In this document: piece after piece, positions 33,650 to 42,173 of the stretch
Numbering within the stretch: position 1 is the first letter of the stretch
Layout of the letters: every line of letters begins with the position of its first letter
Source: Bacteroidales bacterium
Lineage (GTDB): Bacteria; Bacteroidota; Bacteroidia; Bacteroidales; Muribaculaceae
Assembly (NCBI GenBank): GCA_910575545.1
Contig: CAJTFH010000001.1
Coordinates: 1-64,000, forward strand
DNA: 64,000 nt
Reading direction: 5' to 3'
Program-made: the position numbers and the translations under genes
Notes under the pieces: model-generated
What the model saw: only the letters and a program-made list of their open reading frames with translations
Database searches by the model: none
What the model was told of the DNA's origin: nothing

Positions 33650-36256
33650 CTATCGCTCAATCCATGCGCCGATTATTTCAACATATGTGTCTTTCCTGGA
33701 TGCCGATCCTGAAGGTATTACCAGCTGCAGTTTCTCGATTTCTTTCGGATTCAGTGGACGGGTATATCCTTGTGGTGTCATTTTCCTGTCAAGGAATGTT
33801 GGATAAGGGGCAGGGCATAGCAATGTCGGGCTTTGGCTTAAGTCGCTAAGTCCCACGCGTATAACCCCGTTTTCTTTCAATGGCAGTTTCTTTGAGAAGG
33901 TTATGCCGTCGGCATTGACCACACCGGCAATTATTGAATCCGCTCCTGCAACCATTCCGGTTCGTATGACCAGGGTGGCATTTCTGTCTCCGTCAAGCAC
34001 CTCAGTAAGAGCTTTTACCCATTTGGTAACGGCTGTTGTCACAGGTTCATTGCCCTCTTTGACAACAATTTTCAATGCATCTTCTCCGATAGGTGCTTTT
34101 CGTGATATTTCCGTCCATGCACGCCCCCAGATGTCAGGAATAGTGGATGTCTCAATCCCGGCAATCCCGTCTGATGCAGATAGAAACACAATTGGCGAGT
34201 CATCTTCTAAAATCAGAGTGGTGTAGACCTCCCCCTCTTCTGCGTCCCAATCAAGAGGGAGGCCGTCGATACTGCCGGGGAATGTCTTGCTATCGTGGTT
34301 GTTCTGGGCTGCTATGCGGTAGCTGAATGCTTCTTTCCCATTCAGGTCTGATGCGGGAATTTCAGCTTCAAATTCATATGGGGCAGTGCGGTGCATCACA
34401 TATAGTTTGTTGTCATCGCGCCAGAATGAGGCATCTGCCGGATAGATTATGAGCGAATCCGGATTTTCATCGCCGAAAGCCTCTGCATGTATTGTGAGGG
34501 CTTTCCCTTTTGTGGCATATGGTTTCGGCTGATGATTCACATGTAATGGTATTTTCCCCTCTTGTGGTGTCACAAATTCATTTAACCGGATATTACCCAG
34601 TTGTGAAGTCTTATTGGTATCGGCTATTGCGACACTGTCGGCTCCGAGCAGATAAACCCCGGGTATAACGGTTATAACCCCGTTTTCTGCGCGTCCGCCA
34701 AACGGGTTCTCGTCATTTATACCTTGATAGAAAAATGTGTTCCCAAGTCCCGGAAGCCTAAGGGTCATGTGATGGCATCCGTTGATGGCATGTGCCACTT
34801 CGCGTGTCAGAGCCGGTTTCCCGAATGGGTCGCGGCTGTAGAGTATATCCGGCATAATTTCAAGCCTCCATAGACCATCGCTGACCTTATCAATCAGATA
34901 TGCCCCTTTTCCAGGGTAATCGACTATCGGTGAACTTCCGTAACCGGCTATCTCTGTTAAGGAATCGGGATTGACAGGATTACTCGTGGTGTTGTTGGTG
35001 TGGAAAAACTCTTTCTCACTGTTCAGCTGCGCCAGATTTCGCCGATAGCTGACCGTAAAGTCTCCGAACACCGTGTCGGCGGGATATTTGCCATAGTCAG
35101 CCCCGGCAGGAACCTGTTCAATGACTTTTGCGGCTATTTTCATCCCTATGGCCTTCTGTGGGGTATAGGCTAAGTTTAGATAGTGCGTCTGATATTCGGT
35201 GTTATAACGCGCAATGTCGATTGGATCATAAGCAAACTGCGTGGCCCATTGGAATCCTTCGCGGGCGAATGTGCGTGCAACTGCCGGAAACATATAGCTG
35301 TCGAGCATGTCAGCCGGGTCAAATTCATATATCACCTTCGCTTTGCTGCTGAATCCTTTAACGCCTGAAAATGGTATGTGGTAATCGTCAACATAAGGCA
35401 AGAAATTCCCTTCCCTTTTATGCCCCGCCACCAATCCTATCGGATACCATTGGTATGTTGTCCCGTCTATAGCTGCGTTGTAGTAGCCCTCAACAACCGG
35501 CATGTTGTGGCTGACATTATAAAGAATCGGTTTCTTCCATCCGCTCCGTTTTAATGCCTTCACCATTGCATTGATATATTCCTTTACTTGGCGGGCGTCG
35601 CTTTGATGGCATGGCTCATTGTTGATTTCCATCGCTATTATGCTGCGGTCTTCTGCATAGCTCCGTCCGGTATAAGGATTGACATGTTTTACCAGTTGTG
35701 AAACATATCTTTCCTGGGCTTTGATTGCCTCAGGATTTTCATGGATTCCGCATTTTGGATAATCGTAGGTGAATGCCCCGGTGTCTATATTCTTCTCCGG
35801 ATAACCGTTGCCGAAATTCGTCTGTGCCGTAAGTATGATGGAAATACCTCTGTTTTCAAGACTGCTCAGCAGATAGTCGAGCAGGTCGAGATGTTCGTTT
35901 GACAGAAGGTTTCCTATGCTGTCGGCCAATTCGGCGTCCCACAGATGAAGCCTGAATGCGTTTGCCCCCATGCGGCTCATATGGTAGACATCCCTGTCGA
36001 TGGCTTTTTTATGGTCAATTGCTAATTCGTTGATAGCCCGGTAGCCGTGGGCAAAAGGCAATGTGTAGTTGGTACCGTAGAATCTCACCTCCTCTTTGGT
36101 ATCGGAGCGGCGCATACGTCCGTGGCTGTCAACATATACCGAATAATCGTTTTCTGCTATGGCATCTATAGCTGCGATACCTGGAAGCATTATGGCAAAA
36201 ACAGTCTTTGCAGCCGATGCCCGCAGGAATCTTTTAAGAAGATTGATGTTTGACAT
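33650..36256 (-). CDS. Large clan GH-A-like glycoside hydrolase, secreted
   Basis: 868 residues from ATG 36256, which lies just after the promoter; the longer frame to 36301 crosses it. Signal peptide about 1-35. A GH5/GH2-like TIM barrel follows: VRFYGTNYTLPFAHGYRAINEL, MGANAFRLHLWDAEL, GISIILTAQTNFGNGY, acid/base Glu in IAMEINNEPCHQ, and a likely nucleophile Glu in KVIYEFDPADM. C-terminal half (about 430-868) has beta-sandwich-like modules (LHVNHQPKPYATKGKALTIHAEAFGDENPD). First gene of the galactan operon, so a beta-galactosidase or galactan-trimming role is likely; GH147 is one family to test. I cannot name the GH family with certainty. Confidence 0.7.
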   Translation of the reverse strand: MSNINLLKRFLRASAAKTVFAIMLPGIAAIDAIAENDYSVYVDSHGRMRRSDTKEEVRFYGTNYTLPFAHGYRAINELAIDHKKAIDRDVYHMSRMGANAFRLHLWDAELADSIGNLLSNEHLDLLDYLLSSLENRGISIILTAQTNFGNGYPEKNIDTGAFTYDYPKCGIHENPEAIKAQERYVSQLVKHVNPYTGRSYAEDRSIIAMEINNEPCHQSDARQVKEYINAMVKALKRSGWKKPILYNVSHNMPVVEGYYNAAIDGTTYQWYPIGLVAGHKREGNFLPYVDDYHIPFSGVKGFSSKAKVIYEFDPADMLDSYMFPAVARTFAREGFQWATQFAYDPIDIARYNTEYQTHYLNLAYTPQKAIGMKIAAKVIEQVPAGADYGKYPADTVFGDFTVSYRRNLAQLNSEKEFFHTNNTTSNPVNPDSLTEIAGYGSSPIVDYPGKGAYLIDKVSDGLWRLEIMPDILYSRDPFGKPALTREVAHAINGCHHMTLRLPGLGNTFFYQGINDENPFGGRAENGVITVIPGVYLLGADSVAIADTNKTSQLGNIRLNEFVTPQEGKIPLHVNHQPKPYATKGKALTIHAEAFGDENPDSLIIYPADASFWRDDNKLYVMHRTAPYEFEAEIPASDLNGKEAFSYRIAAQNNHDSKTFPGSIDGLPLDWDAEEGEVYTTLILEDDSPIVFLSASDGIAGIETSTIPDIWGRAWTEISRKAPIGEDALKIVVKEGNEPVTTAVTKWVKALTEVLDGDRNATLVIRTGMVAGADSIIAGVVNADGITFSKKLPLKENGVIRVGLSDLSQSPTLLCPAPYPTFLDRKMTPQGYTRPLNPKEIEKLQLVIPSGSASRKDTYVEIIGAWIER

Positions 36257-36276
36257 GGTATTTTGAGATATTTTTG

Positions 36277-36284
36277 CAAATATA
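36277..36284 (-). promoter_or_regulatory. -7 element TATATTTG for the galactan hydrolase operon
   Basis: Minus-strand TATATTTG matches TAnnTTTG and is 20 bases before ATG 36256; it drives the GH-A/GH53/GH2 set and rules out the longer start. Confidence 0.65.
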
Positions 36285-36330
36285 CGCATTTTTTCCGACA
36301 CATGGTTTTATTTATTCCGTTTTGAATTGT

Positions 36331-36338
36331 TAGTTTTG
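36331..36338 (+). promoter_or_regulatory. -7 element TAGTTTTG for the META-domain gene
   Basis: TAGTTTTG fits TAnnTTTG, 81 bases before the ATG chosen at 36420. Divergent from 36277-36284. Confidence 0.5.
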
Positions 36339-36419
36339 TAGATGATTCATGGAGGGGGGATGATTGGGCCTGAATCCGACGGATGTCGTGATGGTCTTAC
36401 GATTGATAACGAAATAGAT

Positions 36420-37547
36420 ATGAAAATGAATATTAGATATCATAAAACAACAGTTTTAGGGCTTGCGTTTGCCTTGTGTCTTTCGGGGTGTTCACTTCTT
36501 GAAAAATTCGATAAGTCTCCAAAATACTCTGTCAAAGGTTCTGCCTCCCGTGAGCGTAATGCTGTCGATGCTTCTGATTCGCAAACACCGGTGTTGGCTC
36601 CCCCCTCCGGCAAGAAGACAGAGAAAAGCTCAACGGTTGTGACTGAATCTGGGAAAAAAGCGGTGAAAAACAAAAAACAGAAAGGTGGTAATGCCACAGT
36701 GTCAAAGGCCGAACTTGCCTCAGCACGCCGTGATGCAGCTTTGGCGGAAAATGCACAAACGGATACCCAGGAATCGTTAAAAGAAGGCGTTAATTCCGGT
36801 GAATGCGGTCATGTGGTGAAGAATATGCTGCCTGGTGATTTCTCGATTGGCGGGGATTGGACTGTTTATAGTGTCAGAGGAAATCTGGTAACCGGAGAAG
36901 AGCGGCCCTATGTGACATTTGATTTACCCGCTAAACGGTTCTATGGCTCTAATGGCTGTAATATTGTTAATGGTGACATAAAAGCTGATGCAAAAGGGGA
37001 ACTGCTCTTGGAGAATATCATCTCAACCATGAGAATGTGTCAGGATGCTCCGTTTGAATATCTTATCAATCTGGCTCTTTCAGATGTGAAATCTTATGCC
37101 GCCCGTCAGGAAGGCCCGGTGACATTCCTCGATTTGAAAGGCACCGACGGGGTTACTGTGATGGTGTTGCGTCGTCATAACATGGATTTCCTCAACGGAG
37201 CCTGGAAAATAACATTGCTCAACGGCACCCCCCTCGATAAGGAAGAGAAAGAGGCTACGATGACCATAAATATCCCTGATTTGAAGATTCATGGAACCAC
37301 CGGATGCAATATATTCAACGGTACGTTGTTTATTGATCCTGACAAAATCGATTCGATGCAGTTCCTAAATATCGCCACAACCCGCATGGGCTGTCCTCCC
37401 GCTTCGCGCGAGACAGAGTTCCTCCTTGGTCTTGAATCGGTTGAAACCGCACGCAGTCTCGGAAACGACACGATTGGAATGTATGATCCCGAAGGGAAGG
37501 AAATTTTCCAGATGACAAAAATAAATGTCCGCCATGTAGAGGAATAG
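36420..37547 (+). CDS. META-domain (DUF306/HslJ-like) lipoprotein
   Basis: 375 residues from ATG 36420 (ATG 36426 also possible; the frame extends up to 36342 without a signal-like sequence). Lipoprotein signal with lipobox LSGC. A Lys/Ser-rich low-complexity linker runs to about 110. Two META repeats follow, each with the hallmark F.G..GCN..NG: FYGSNGCNIVNG with ISTMRMC, and IHGTTGCNIFNG with ATTRMGCP. META proteins such as HslJ are linked to stress or novobiocin resistance in other bacteria, but the role here is unknown. Likely attached to the outer membrane. Confidence 0.82.
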   Translation: MKMNIRYHKTTVLGLAFALCLSGCSLLEKFDKSPKYSVKGSASRERNAVDASDSQTPVLAPPSGKKTEKSSTVVTESGKKAVKNKKQKGGNATVSKAELASARRDAALAENAQTDTQESLKEGVNSGECGHVVKNMLPGDFSIGGDWTVYSVRGNLVTGEERPYVTFDLPAKRFYGSNGCNIVNGDIKADAKGELLLENIISTMRMCQDAPFEYLINLALSDVKSYAARQEGPVTFLDLKGTDGVTVMVLRRHNMDFLNGAWKITLLNGTPLDKEEKEATMTINIPDLKIHGTTGCNIFNGTLFIDPDKIDSMQFLNIATTRMGCPPASRETEFLLGLESVETARSLGNDTIGMYDPEGKEIFQMTKINVRHVEE

Positions 37548-37601
37548 GAAAGGGTGCACTTCAAAATCGGCTCAGCATCTCTTTATATTTATCACCTTAA
37601 T

Positions 37602-38156
37602 CTATTTCAGAGAATAGCCTTTGATGATTTTGAACCCTAACGCGCCGTCGAGCATCGTTATTTCGCGTTTGCTTCCACGGCGCGTTTTTGCGTAATGGCC
37701 GGCAGGGACTTCTTTCTCCAATGCCGTTCCGTCTGGCATTTCCAGTGTGATGATATAAACATTATAGTGTTCTCTCGGCACATGTCTCCGTCCCACACGG
37801 CGGTAGCGTGTGCGTTCCTCGCTGTGTTTACCGGAAACTGTGGCTGTAGTGGTCTCGGTTGTGGCATCATCAGCAAAATAATAGTTATAGCCCAAAAACA
37901 AGAAGAATGCCACCCCTGCTGTCACCCCTGCATGACAAGCCCCGTTAAGCAACCGGTTGGCCGATTGGGTTATCCATTGCCATCGGTCTGTAAATGGTAA
38001 AAGTGTGGCTGCGGCCGCTCCGAATGCTATCACCCCCGGAATCCAGAGGCTTATCATTGTTGATTTATAAAGCACCCATCCCCATGCCCATGATGCTACC
38101 GTCACCATAACGAGGATGATAGTGACCGTAATTCTGCCTGTGTTTCCTTTAGACAT
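37602..38156 (-). CDS. Small membrane protein of unknown function
   Basis: 184 residues from ATG 38156 (an upstream ATG at 38186 is possible). About three hydrophobic segments in the first 100 residues: ITVTIILVMVTVASWAWGWVLY, LWIPGVIAFGAAAATLL and GVTAGVAFFLFLGYNYYF. Then a soluble basic C-terminal domain (about 105-184) with RRVGRRHVPREHYNVYIITLEMPDG and KEVPAGHYAKTRRGSKREITMLDG, a strand-rich pattern. I do not recognise the family. It has its own -7 element and points toward the META gene tail to tail. Confidence 0.6.
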   Translation of the reverse strand: MSKGNTGRITVTIILVMVTVASWAWGWVLYKSTMISLWIPGVIAFGAAAATLLPFTDRWQWITQSANRLLNGACHAGVTAGVAFFLFLGYNYYFADDATTETTTATVSGKHSEERTRYRRVGRRHVPREHYNVYIITLEMPDGTALEKEVPAGHYAKTRRGSKREITMLDGALGFKIIKGYSLK

Positions 38157-38297
38157 ATCGTTGCGTCGGTTTAAGTAAGTCGTCAAAAATATGTTATATT
38201 ATCAGGGGTGAGATTGCAAGAAAAAGCTCTGCCGATAATATAAAGTCATAATATTCATAATATGCGTGATAATCTTGATGATTCACTTATTATGCTG

Positions 38298-38305
38298 CAA
38301 AGTTA
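38298..38305 (-). promoter_or_regulatory. -7 element TAACTTTG for the small membrane protein
   Basis: Minus-strand TAACTTTG, about 140 bases before ATG 38156, implying a long leader. Confidence 0.45.
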
Positions 38306-38349
38306 TCGAATTTTTTGATTGGATATTCTCCTCTTTGCAGGTTATTCAC

Positions 38350-38357
38350 TAAATTTG
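38350..38357 (+). promoter_or_regulatory. -7 element TAAATTTG for the M48 peptidase
   Basis: TAAATTTGC fits TAnnTTTG, 59 bases before ATG 38417. Confidence 0.55.
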
Positions 38358-38416
38358 CACACCGGAAATTATAATGACGGTATGACTATACACCTTAAAA
38401 TTTCATATAAATCATT

Positions 38417-39208
38417 ATGGCAAAATTGTTTGCAAAATCTCTTTTAGCCATCCTGTGCATGATGGCTGTGTCGCCGGCTTCGGCGCAGTTTAGTCTTGGT
38501 AAAGCCATCAAAGGGGCTGGTAAAGTGGTTCAGGCTGCAACCCTGACTGATGATCAGATGACAGCCTATGTCAAGGAATATATCGACTGGATGGATACCC
38601 ATAACCCTGTCACCAAAGAGGATAATCCTTACACCCAGCGTCTGATGAAGCTGACTGAAGGCCTGACAAGCGTTGAAGGACTTCCGCTGAATTTCAAGGT
38701 CTACGATGTTATTGATGTGAATGCTTTCGCATGTGCCGATGGCAGTGTGAGGGTGTTCTCTTCGTTGATGGATATCATGTCTGATGAAGAGCTGCTCGGG
38801 GTTATTGGCCATGAAATCGGCCACGTGGCGCATAAGGATTCTAAGAAAGCATTCCGTACGGCTCTTCTCACATCTGCCCTTAAAGACGGAGTTGCGTCAA
38901 CCGGCGGCAAAGCTGCCGCTCTCACTGAATCACAGCTTGGTTCTCTTGGTGAGGCTTTGGTCAATGCCAACTATTCCCAAAAGCAGGAAAAAGATGCAGA
39001 TGACTACGGTTATGAGTTTCTGAAGAGCCACGGAAAGAATCCTGCCTCAATGGCTCTTTCATTCAAAAAACTCAAGCAGATGCAAGATGAAGCCGGAGCT
39101 CAGAAAAACAGCAAGCTCAATCAGCTGTTCTCAACCCATCCCGACCTCGATACCCGCATCAAACGCATGGAAGAGCGAGCCACCAAAGATGGCTACCCCC
39201 TTGATTAA
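38417..39208 (+). CDS. M48 family zinc metallopeptidase, periplasmic
   Basis: 263 residues. Signal peptide with cleavage after ASAQ (residue 24). M48 catalytic domain: DVNAFACADGSVRVFSSLMDIMSDEELLGVIGHEIGHVAHKD with the HExxH zinc motif (HEIGH), and the third ligand Glu in QEKDADDYGYEFL. C-terminal helix block STHPDLDTRIKRMEE, usual for this group. Relatives of LoiP/BepA act as periplasmic quality-control proteases for outer-membrane proteins. No lipobox, no TPR domain. Ends at the terminator shared with menE. Confidence 0.9.
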   Translation: MAKLFAKSLLAILCMMAVSPASAQFSLGKAIKGAGKVVQAATLTDDQMTAYVKEYIDWMDTHNPVTKEDNPYTQRLMKLTEGLTSVEGLPLNFKVYDVIDVNAFACADGSVRVFSSLMDIMSDEELLGVIGHEIGHVAHKDSKKAFRTALLTSALKDGVASTGGKAAALTESQLGSLGEALVNANYSQKQEKDADDYGYEFLKSHGKNPASMALSFKKLKQMQDEAGAQKNSKLNQLFSTHPDLDTRIKRMEERATKDGYPLD

Positions 39209-39257
39209 GCCCTTACACGATTATAAGACATTCTCTTCTCAACAACAAGTTTTATAA

Positions 39258-39297
39258 AACAACAAGGCGGTGAGTGAAAACTCTCCGCCTTGTTGTT
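39258..39297. terminator. Bidirectional terminator between the M48 gene and menE
   Basis: Perfect 13-bp stem AACAACAAGGCGG (39258-39270) / CCGCCTTGTTGTT (39285-39297) with a 14-base loop. Its right arm overlaps the menE stop codon, so the menE mRNA ends right after its coding region. Confidence 0.75.
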
Positions 39298-40270
39298 ATT
39301 CTTGCATGTTACGTCGCAATTTGCCGGTTCGGGTATAATCCATCTTTTCCACGAATCTAACATGTTTAGGCACTGCATAGGGGGGTAATACCTCTTTGCA
39401 AATGGAGATTACCGATTTTTCATCGGCGCTTCCCTCCAATAATGTTATCCCTACAGCTTCCCCCCATTTTTTATCGTTGATTGCCGAGATGTAGAATGGC
39501 TTAGGCAGTTTTCCCTCAAGCAGCTTTTCAAGTTGTTCAGGAAAGAATTTCACTCCGCCCGAATTGATGACGTTGTCATATCGTCCCAGCCATTTGAAAT
39601 GGATATAGTCGTTAATATCAACCACATCATTGGTTACGAGTCTGTCGAAACTGAATTGCGGGGCTTCCACAACCAGGCATCCGCGCTCGTCATTACTGAA
39701 CTGTATTCCCGGCATGGCTTCGTAATATTCGTTGCCGCATTGGCGGAGGGCAACATGGCTGCATGTTTCTGTCATTCCATATGTAGCATATGTCCGCCAT
39801 GGCATCTTTACCATGGCTGCTTCCAGTTCCGACGACATAGGTGCACCTCCTACAATTACATTTCTCAATCTTTTGTGTGCCGTCGGGTTCTGCATCAACG
39901 CATGGCATTGCGAAGGAACTACGGCCAGCAGATCTATTTCACCGTAATCCTCTTTTAGAGGGGAATTTGACGGTTGTTCTAAAACCAGGATGCATCCGGC
40001 GTCAATAGCTCTGACAATCATCATCTTCCCGGCGATATAGTCTGCCGAAAGAGGGGAGAGCAGTGTCGACGATTTGCATATCCCGAACCGTTTGTTGGTA
40101 TTCCTTGCTGATTGGAGCATATCTTTTTTTAGAAGCTTTATTTCTTTAGGAATACCTGTAGAGCCTGATGTGTGTGCAACCACGTAATCGTTGCCGTTGT
40201 TCCATTCTTTCAGAAATGCTTCTTCACTTTCCCCGATTCCAATCCATACTGTCCGGTCTATAGATTTCAT
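39296..40270 (-). CDS. menE: o-Succinylbenzoate-CoA ligase, compact form
   Basis: 324 residues, clearly shorter than the 450-490 of most MenE, but with the core adenylate-forming motifs: VVAHTSGSTGIPKEIKLL (P-loop), YATYGMTETCSHVA, YIHFKWLGRYDNVINSGGVKFFPEQLE (hinge Asp and C-domain), and the catalytic Lys region YTRTGKLRRN. Activates o-succinylbenzoate with CoA in menaquinone synthesis. The missing part is at the N-terminus; such short forms are usual in Bacteroidales. Start overlaps the menC stop (ATGA). Confidence 0.9.
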   Translation of the reverse strand: MKSIDRTVWIGIGESEEAFLKEWNNGNDYVVAHTSGSTGIPKEIKLLKKDMLQSARNTNKRFGICKSSTLLSPLSADYIAGKMMIVRAIDAGCILVLEQPSNSPLKEDYGEIDLLAVVPSQCHALMQNPTAHKRLRNVIVGGAPMSSELEAAMVKMPWRTYATYGMTETCSHVALRQCGNEYYEAMPGIQFSNDERGCLVVEAPQFSFDRLVTNDVVDINDYIHFKWLGRYDNVINSGGVKFFPEQLEKLLEGKLPKPFYISAINDKKWGEAVGITLLEGSADEKSVISICKEVLPPYAVPKHVRFVEKMDYTRTGKLRRNMQE

Positions 40271-41313
40271 TTTGCAGTTTGTTGGAAAATTCCAGCCAGA
40301 TTTTCAAATCGGGCTGTCGGTTCAAACCGTATATAATCCTTTTCCTGTCGCAAAGGTGATGTGACGTTATTGGCATACAATGCACCTGTGCCCAATCCCT
40401 GCGGCATCGACAGGTTATATGTCGACACCCACTGGGCAATGGCATTCAAACCCACATTCGATTCGAGAGCCGATGTCGCCCACCATCCGATAGCCCGTTT
40501 CTCAGCTTCCGCAATCCATTTCTCAGCTTCACGGAAACCTCCGCAAAGTGCCGGTTTCAGAATTATGAATTGCGGTCTGATACTGTCGAGCATCAATCGT
40601 TTGTCTTTATCGCTCCGGAATCCTATCAGTTCCTCGTCGAGGGCTATAGGTATCGGTGACGATTCGCATATCTGTGTCATCTTTTCAGCTTGCCCCTGCC
40701 TTATCGGTTGCTCGATTGAATGGATTGAGAAATCAGACAGGCGTTTAAGTCGTTCCAGCGCATTCCCATGGGAGAATGCTCCGTTGGCATCAAGCCGCAA
40801 TTCAAGCGCTTCAGGCGAAAAACTGCTTCTGATGAAATGCAGCAGTTCAAGCTCTTCCTCAAAGTTTATGCCTCCGATTTTCAGCTTTATGCATCTGAAC
40901 CCCTTGGCAAGTTTCTCTTCAATACGACGTTGCATGGTTGACTTGTCACCCATCCATATCAGTCCGTTAATGGTGATGTTCCGCTCGCCGTGTGTAAAGG
41001 GTGTGTCGGATATAATCTGCTTGCCCCCATTGCGAAGGTCGGCCAATGCCGTTTCCAGCCCGAACCTGATTGAAGATACCTCAGGCATGATTTCCGGATG
41101 CCGGCATGTTTCTGAGAGCAGCCTTTCATAGTTGGCATTATCCTCAGCACTAAGGCCCCGGAAAAGGGCGCATTCGCCGAACCCCGATATTTCCGGTGCG
41201 GAATCATCCCATACCCTCACGAAAAACGTTTCCTTAACCTCCATCTGCGAACGGGAGGTTATGGCTGTCTCCAGGAACTTCAGTTCATATTTCCGCCACT
41301 CTGCTTTAAGCAT
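40267..41313 (-). CDS. menC: o-Succinylbenzoate synthase
   Basis: 348 residues. Enolase-superfamily dehydratase: capping domain (about 1-115), barrel with the KxK base CIKLKIGG, metal ligand Asp in LRLDANGAF, Glu in SIEQPI, ALDEEL and the second Lys in FIILKPALCGG. Dehydrates SHCHC to o-succinylbenzoate. Between menB (32 bp) and menE (4-bp overlap) in the men operon. Confidence 0.92.
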   Translation of the reverse strand: MLKAEWRKYELKFLETAITSRSQMEVKETFFVRVWDDSAPEISGFGECALFRGLSAEDNANYERLLSETCRHPEIMPEVSSIRFGLETALADLRNGGKQIISDTPFTHGERNITINGLIWMGDKSTMQRRIEEKLAKGFRCIKLKIGGINFEEELELLHFIRSSFSPEALELRLDANGAFSHGNALERLKRLSDFSIHSIEQPIRQGQAEKMTQICESSPIPIALDEELIGFRSDKDKRLMLDSIRPQFIILKPALCGGFREAEKWIAEAEKRAIGWWATSALESNVGLNAIAQWVSTYNLSMPQGLGTGALYANNVTSPLRQEKDYIRFEPTARFENLAGIFQQTAK

Positions 41314-41345
41314 ACCTTGTCTATAGCTTATCGTGTGTTTATTGT

Positions 41346-42167
41346 TTACCCGGGGAATTTAGGAAACTGCTCAAAATCGGGATCTCGTTTTTCGAGGAAG
41401 GCGTTTTTACCTTCCTGTGCCTCCGGCATCAGATAGTAGAGTAGGGTGGCATCTCCGGCAAATTCCATCAAGCCTGCCTGGCCGTCAAGTTCCGCATTAA
41501 GGGCGCGTTTAATCATGCGTATGGCCATAGGCGACCGTTTCAGTATAGTTTCGCACCATTCAACCGTTTCATCCTCAAGGCAATCGAATGGCACAACGGC
41601 ATTGATCATACCCATATCCAATGCCTCCTTTGCTGAATACTGGCGGCATAGATACCATATTTCCCTGGCCTTCTTTTGTCCTACACAACGGGCAAGATAG
41701 GATGAACCGAATCCTGCATCGAAGCTGCCTACTTTAGGCCCGGTTTGTCCGAAACGGGCGTTTTCAGATGCGATTGAAAGGTCACACACAACATTGAGCA
41801 CATTGCCCCCTCCGATTGCATATCCGTTGACCATTGCTATCACAGGTTTGGGGATAGACCGGATGGCTTTGTGGAGTTCAAGCACATTCAAACGCGGTGT
41901 TCCATCGGCATCCACATATCCCCCCAGTCCCTTGTAGTGTTGGTCTCCCCCGGAGCAGAATGCTTTGTCGCCGGCTCCTGTCAGAATTATAACCCCGATT
42001 TCAGATGTGTTGCGGCAATAGTTCATTGCGTCGAGCATCTCGAAATTCGTGCGTGGCCGGAAGGCGTTATACACCTGCGGTCTGTTTATAGTTATTTTTG
42101 CTATCCCCTTATATTGTTCAAAAAGGATATCATCATATTCTTTAATTGTTTTCCATTCGCGTGCCAT
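41346..42167 (-). CDS. menB: 1,4-Dihydroxy-2-naphthoyl-CoA synthase
   Basis: 273 residues, usual length. Crotonase fold: [31 protein letters not shown] (MenB-type loop), oxyanion hole [23 protein letters not shown], and [32 protein letters not shown], characteristic of MenB. Cyclises o-succinylbenzoyl-CoA. Six bases after menD. Confidence 0.96.
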   Translation of the reverse strand: MAREWKTIKEYDDILFEQYKGIAKITINRPQVYNAFRPRTNFEMLDAMNYCRNTSEIGVIILTGAGDKAFCSGGDQHYKGLGGYVDADGTPRLNVLELHKAIRSIPKPVIAMVNGYAIGGGNVLNVVCDLSIASENARFGQTGPKVGSFDAGFGSSYLARCVGQKKAREIWYLCRQYSAKEALDMGMINAVVPFDCLEDETVEWCETILKRSPMAIRMIKRALNAELDGQAGLMEFAGDATLLYYLMPEAQEGKNAFLEKRDPDFEQFPKFPG

Positions 42168-42173
42168 ATCTTA

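Noticed and set aside
40361-41131. Rightward 256-codon ORF
   Set aside because: Antisense to menC; Ser/Arg-rich shadow with no domain.
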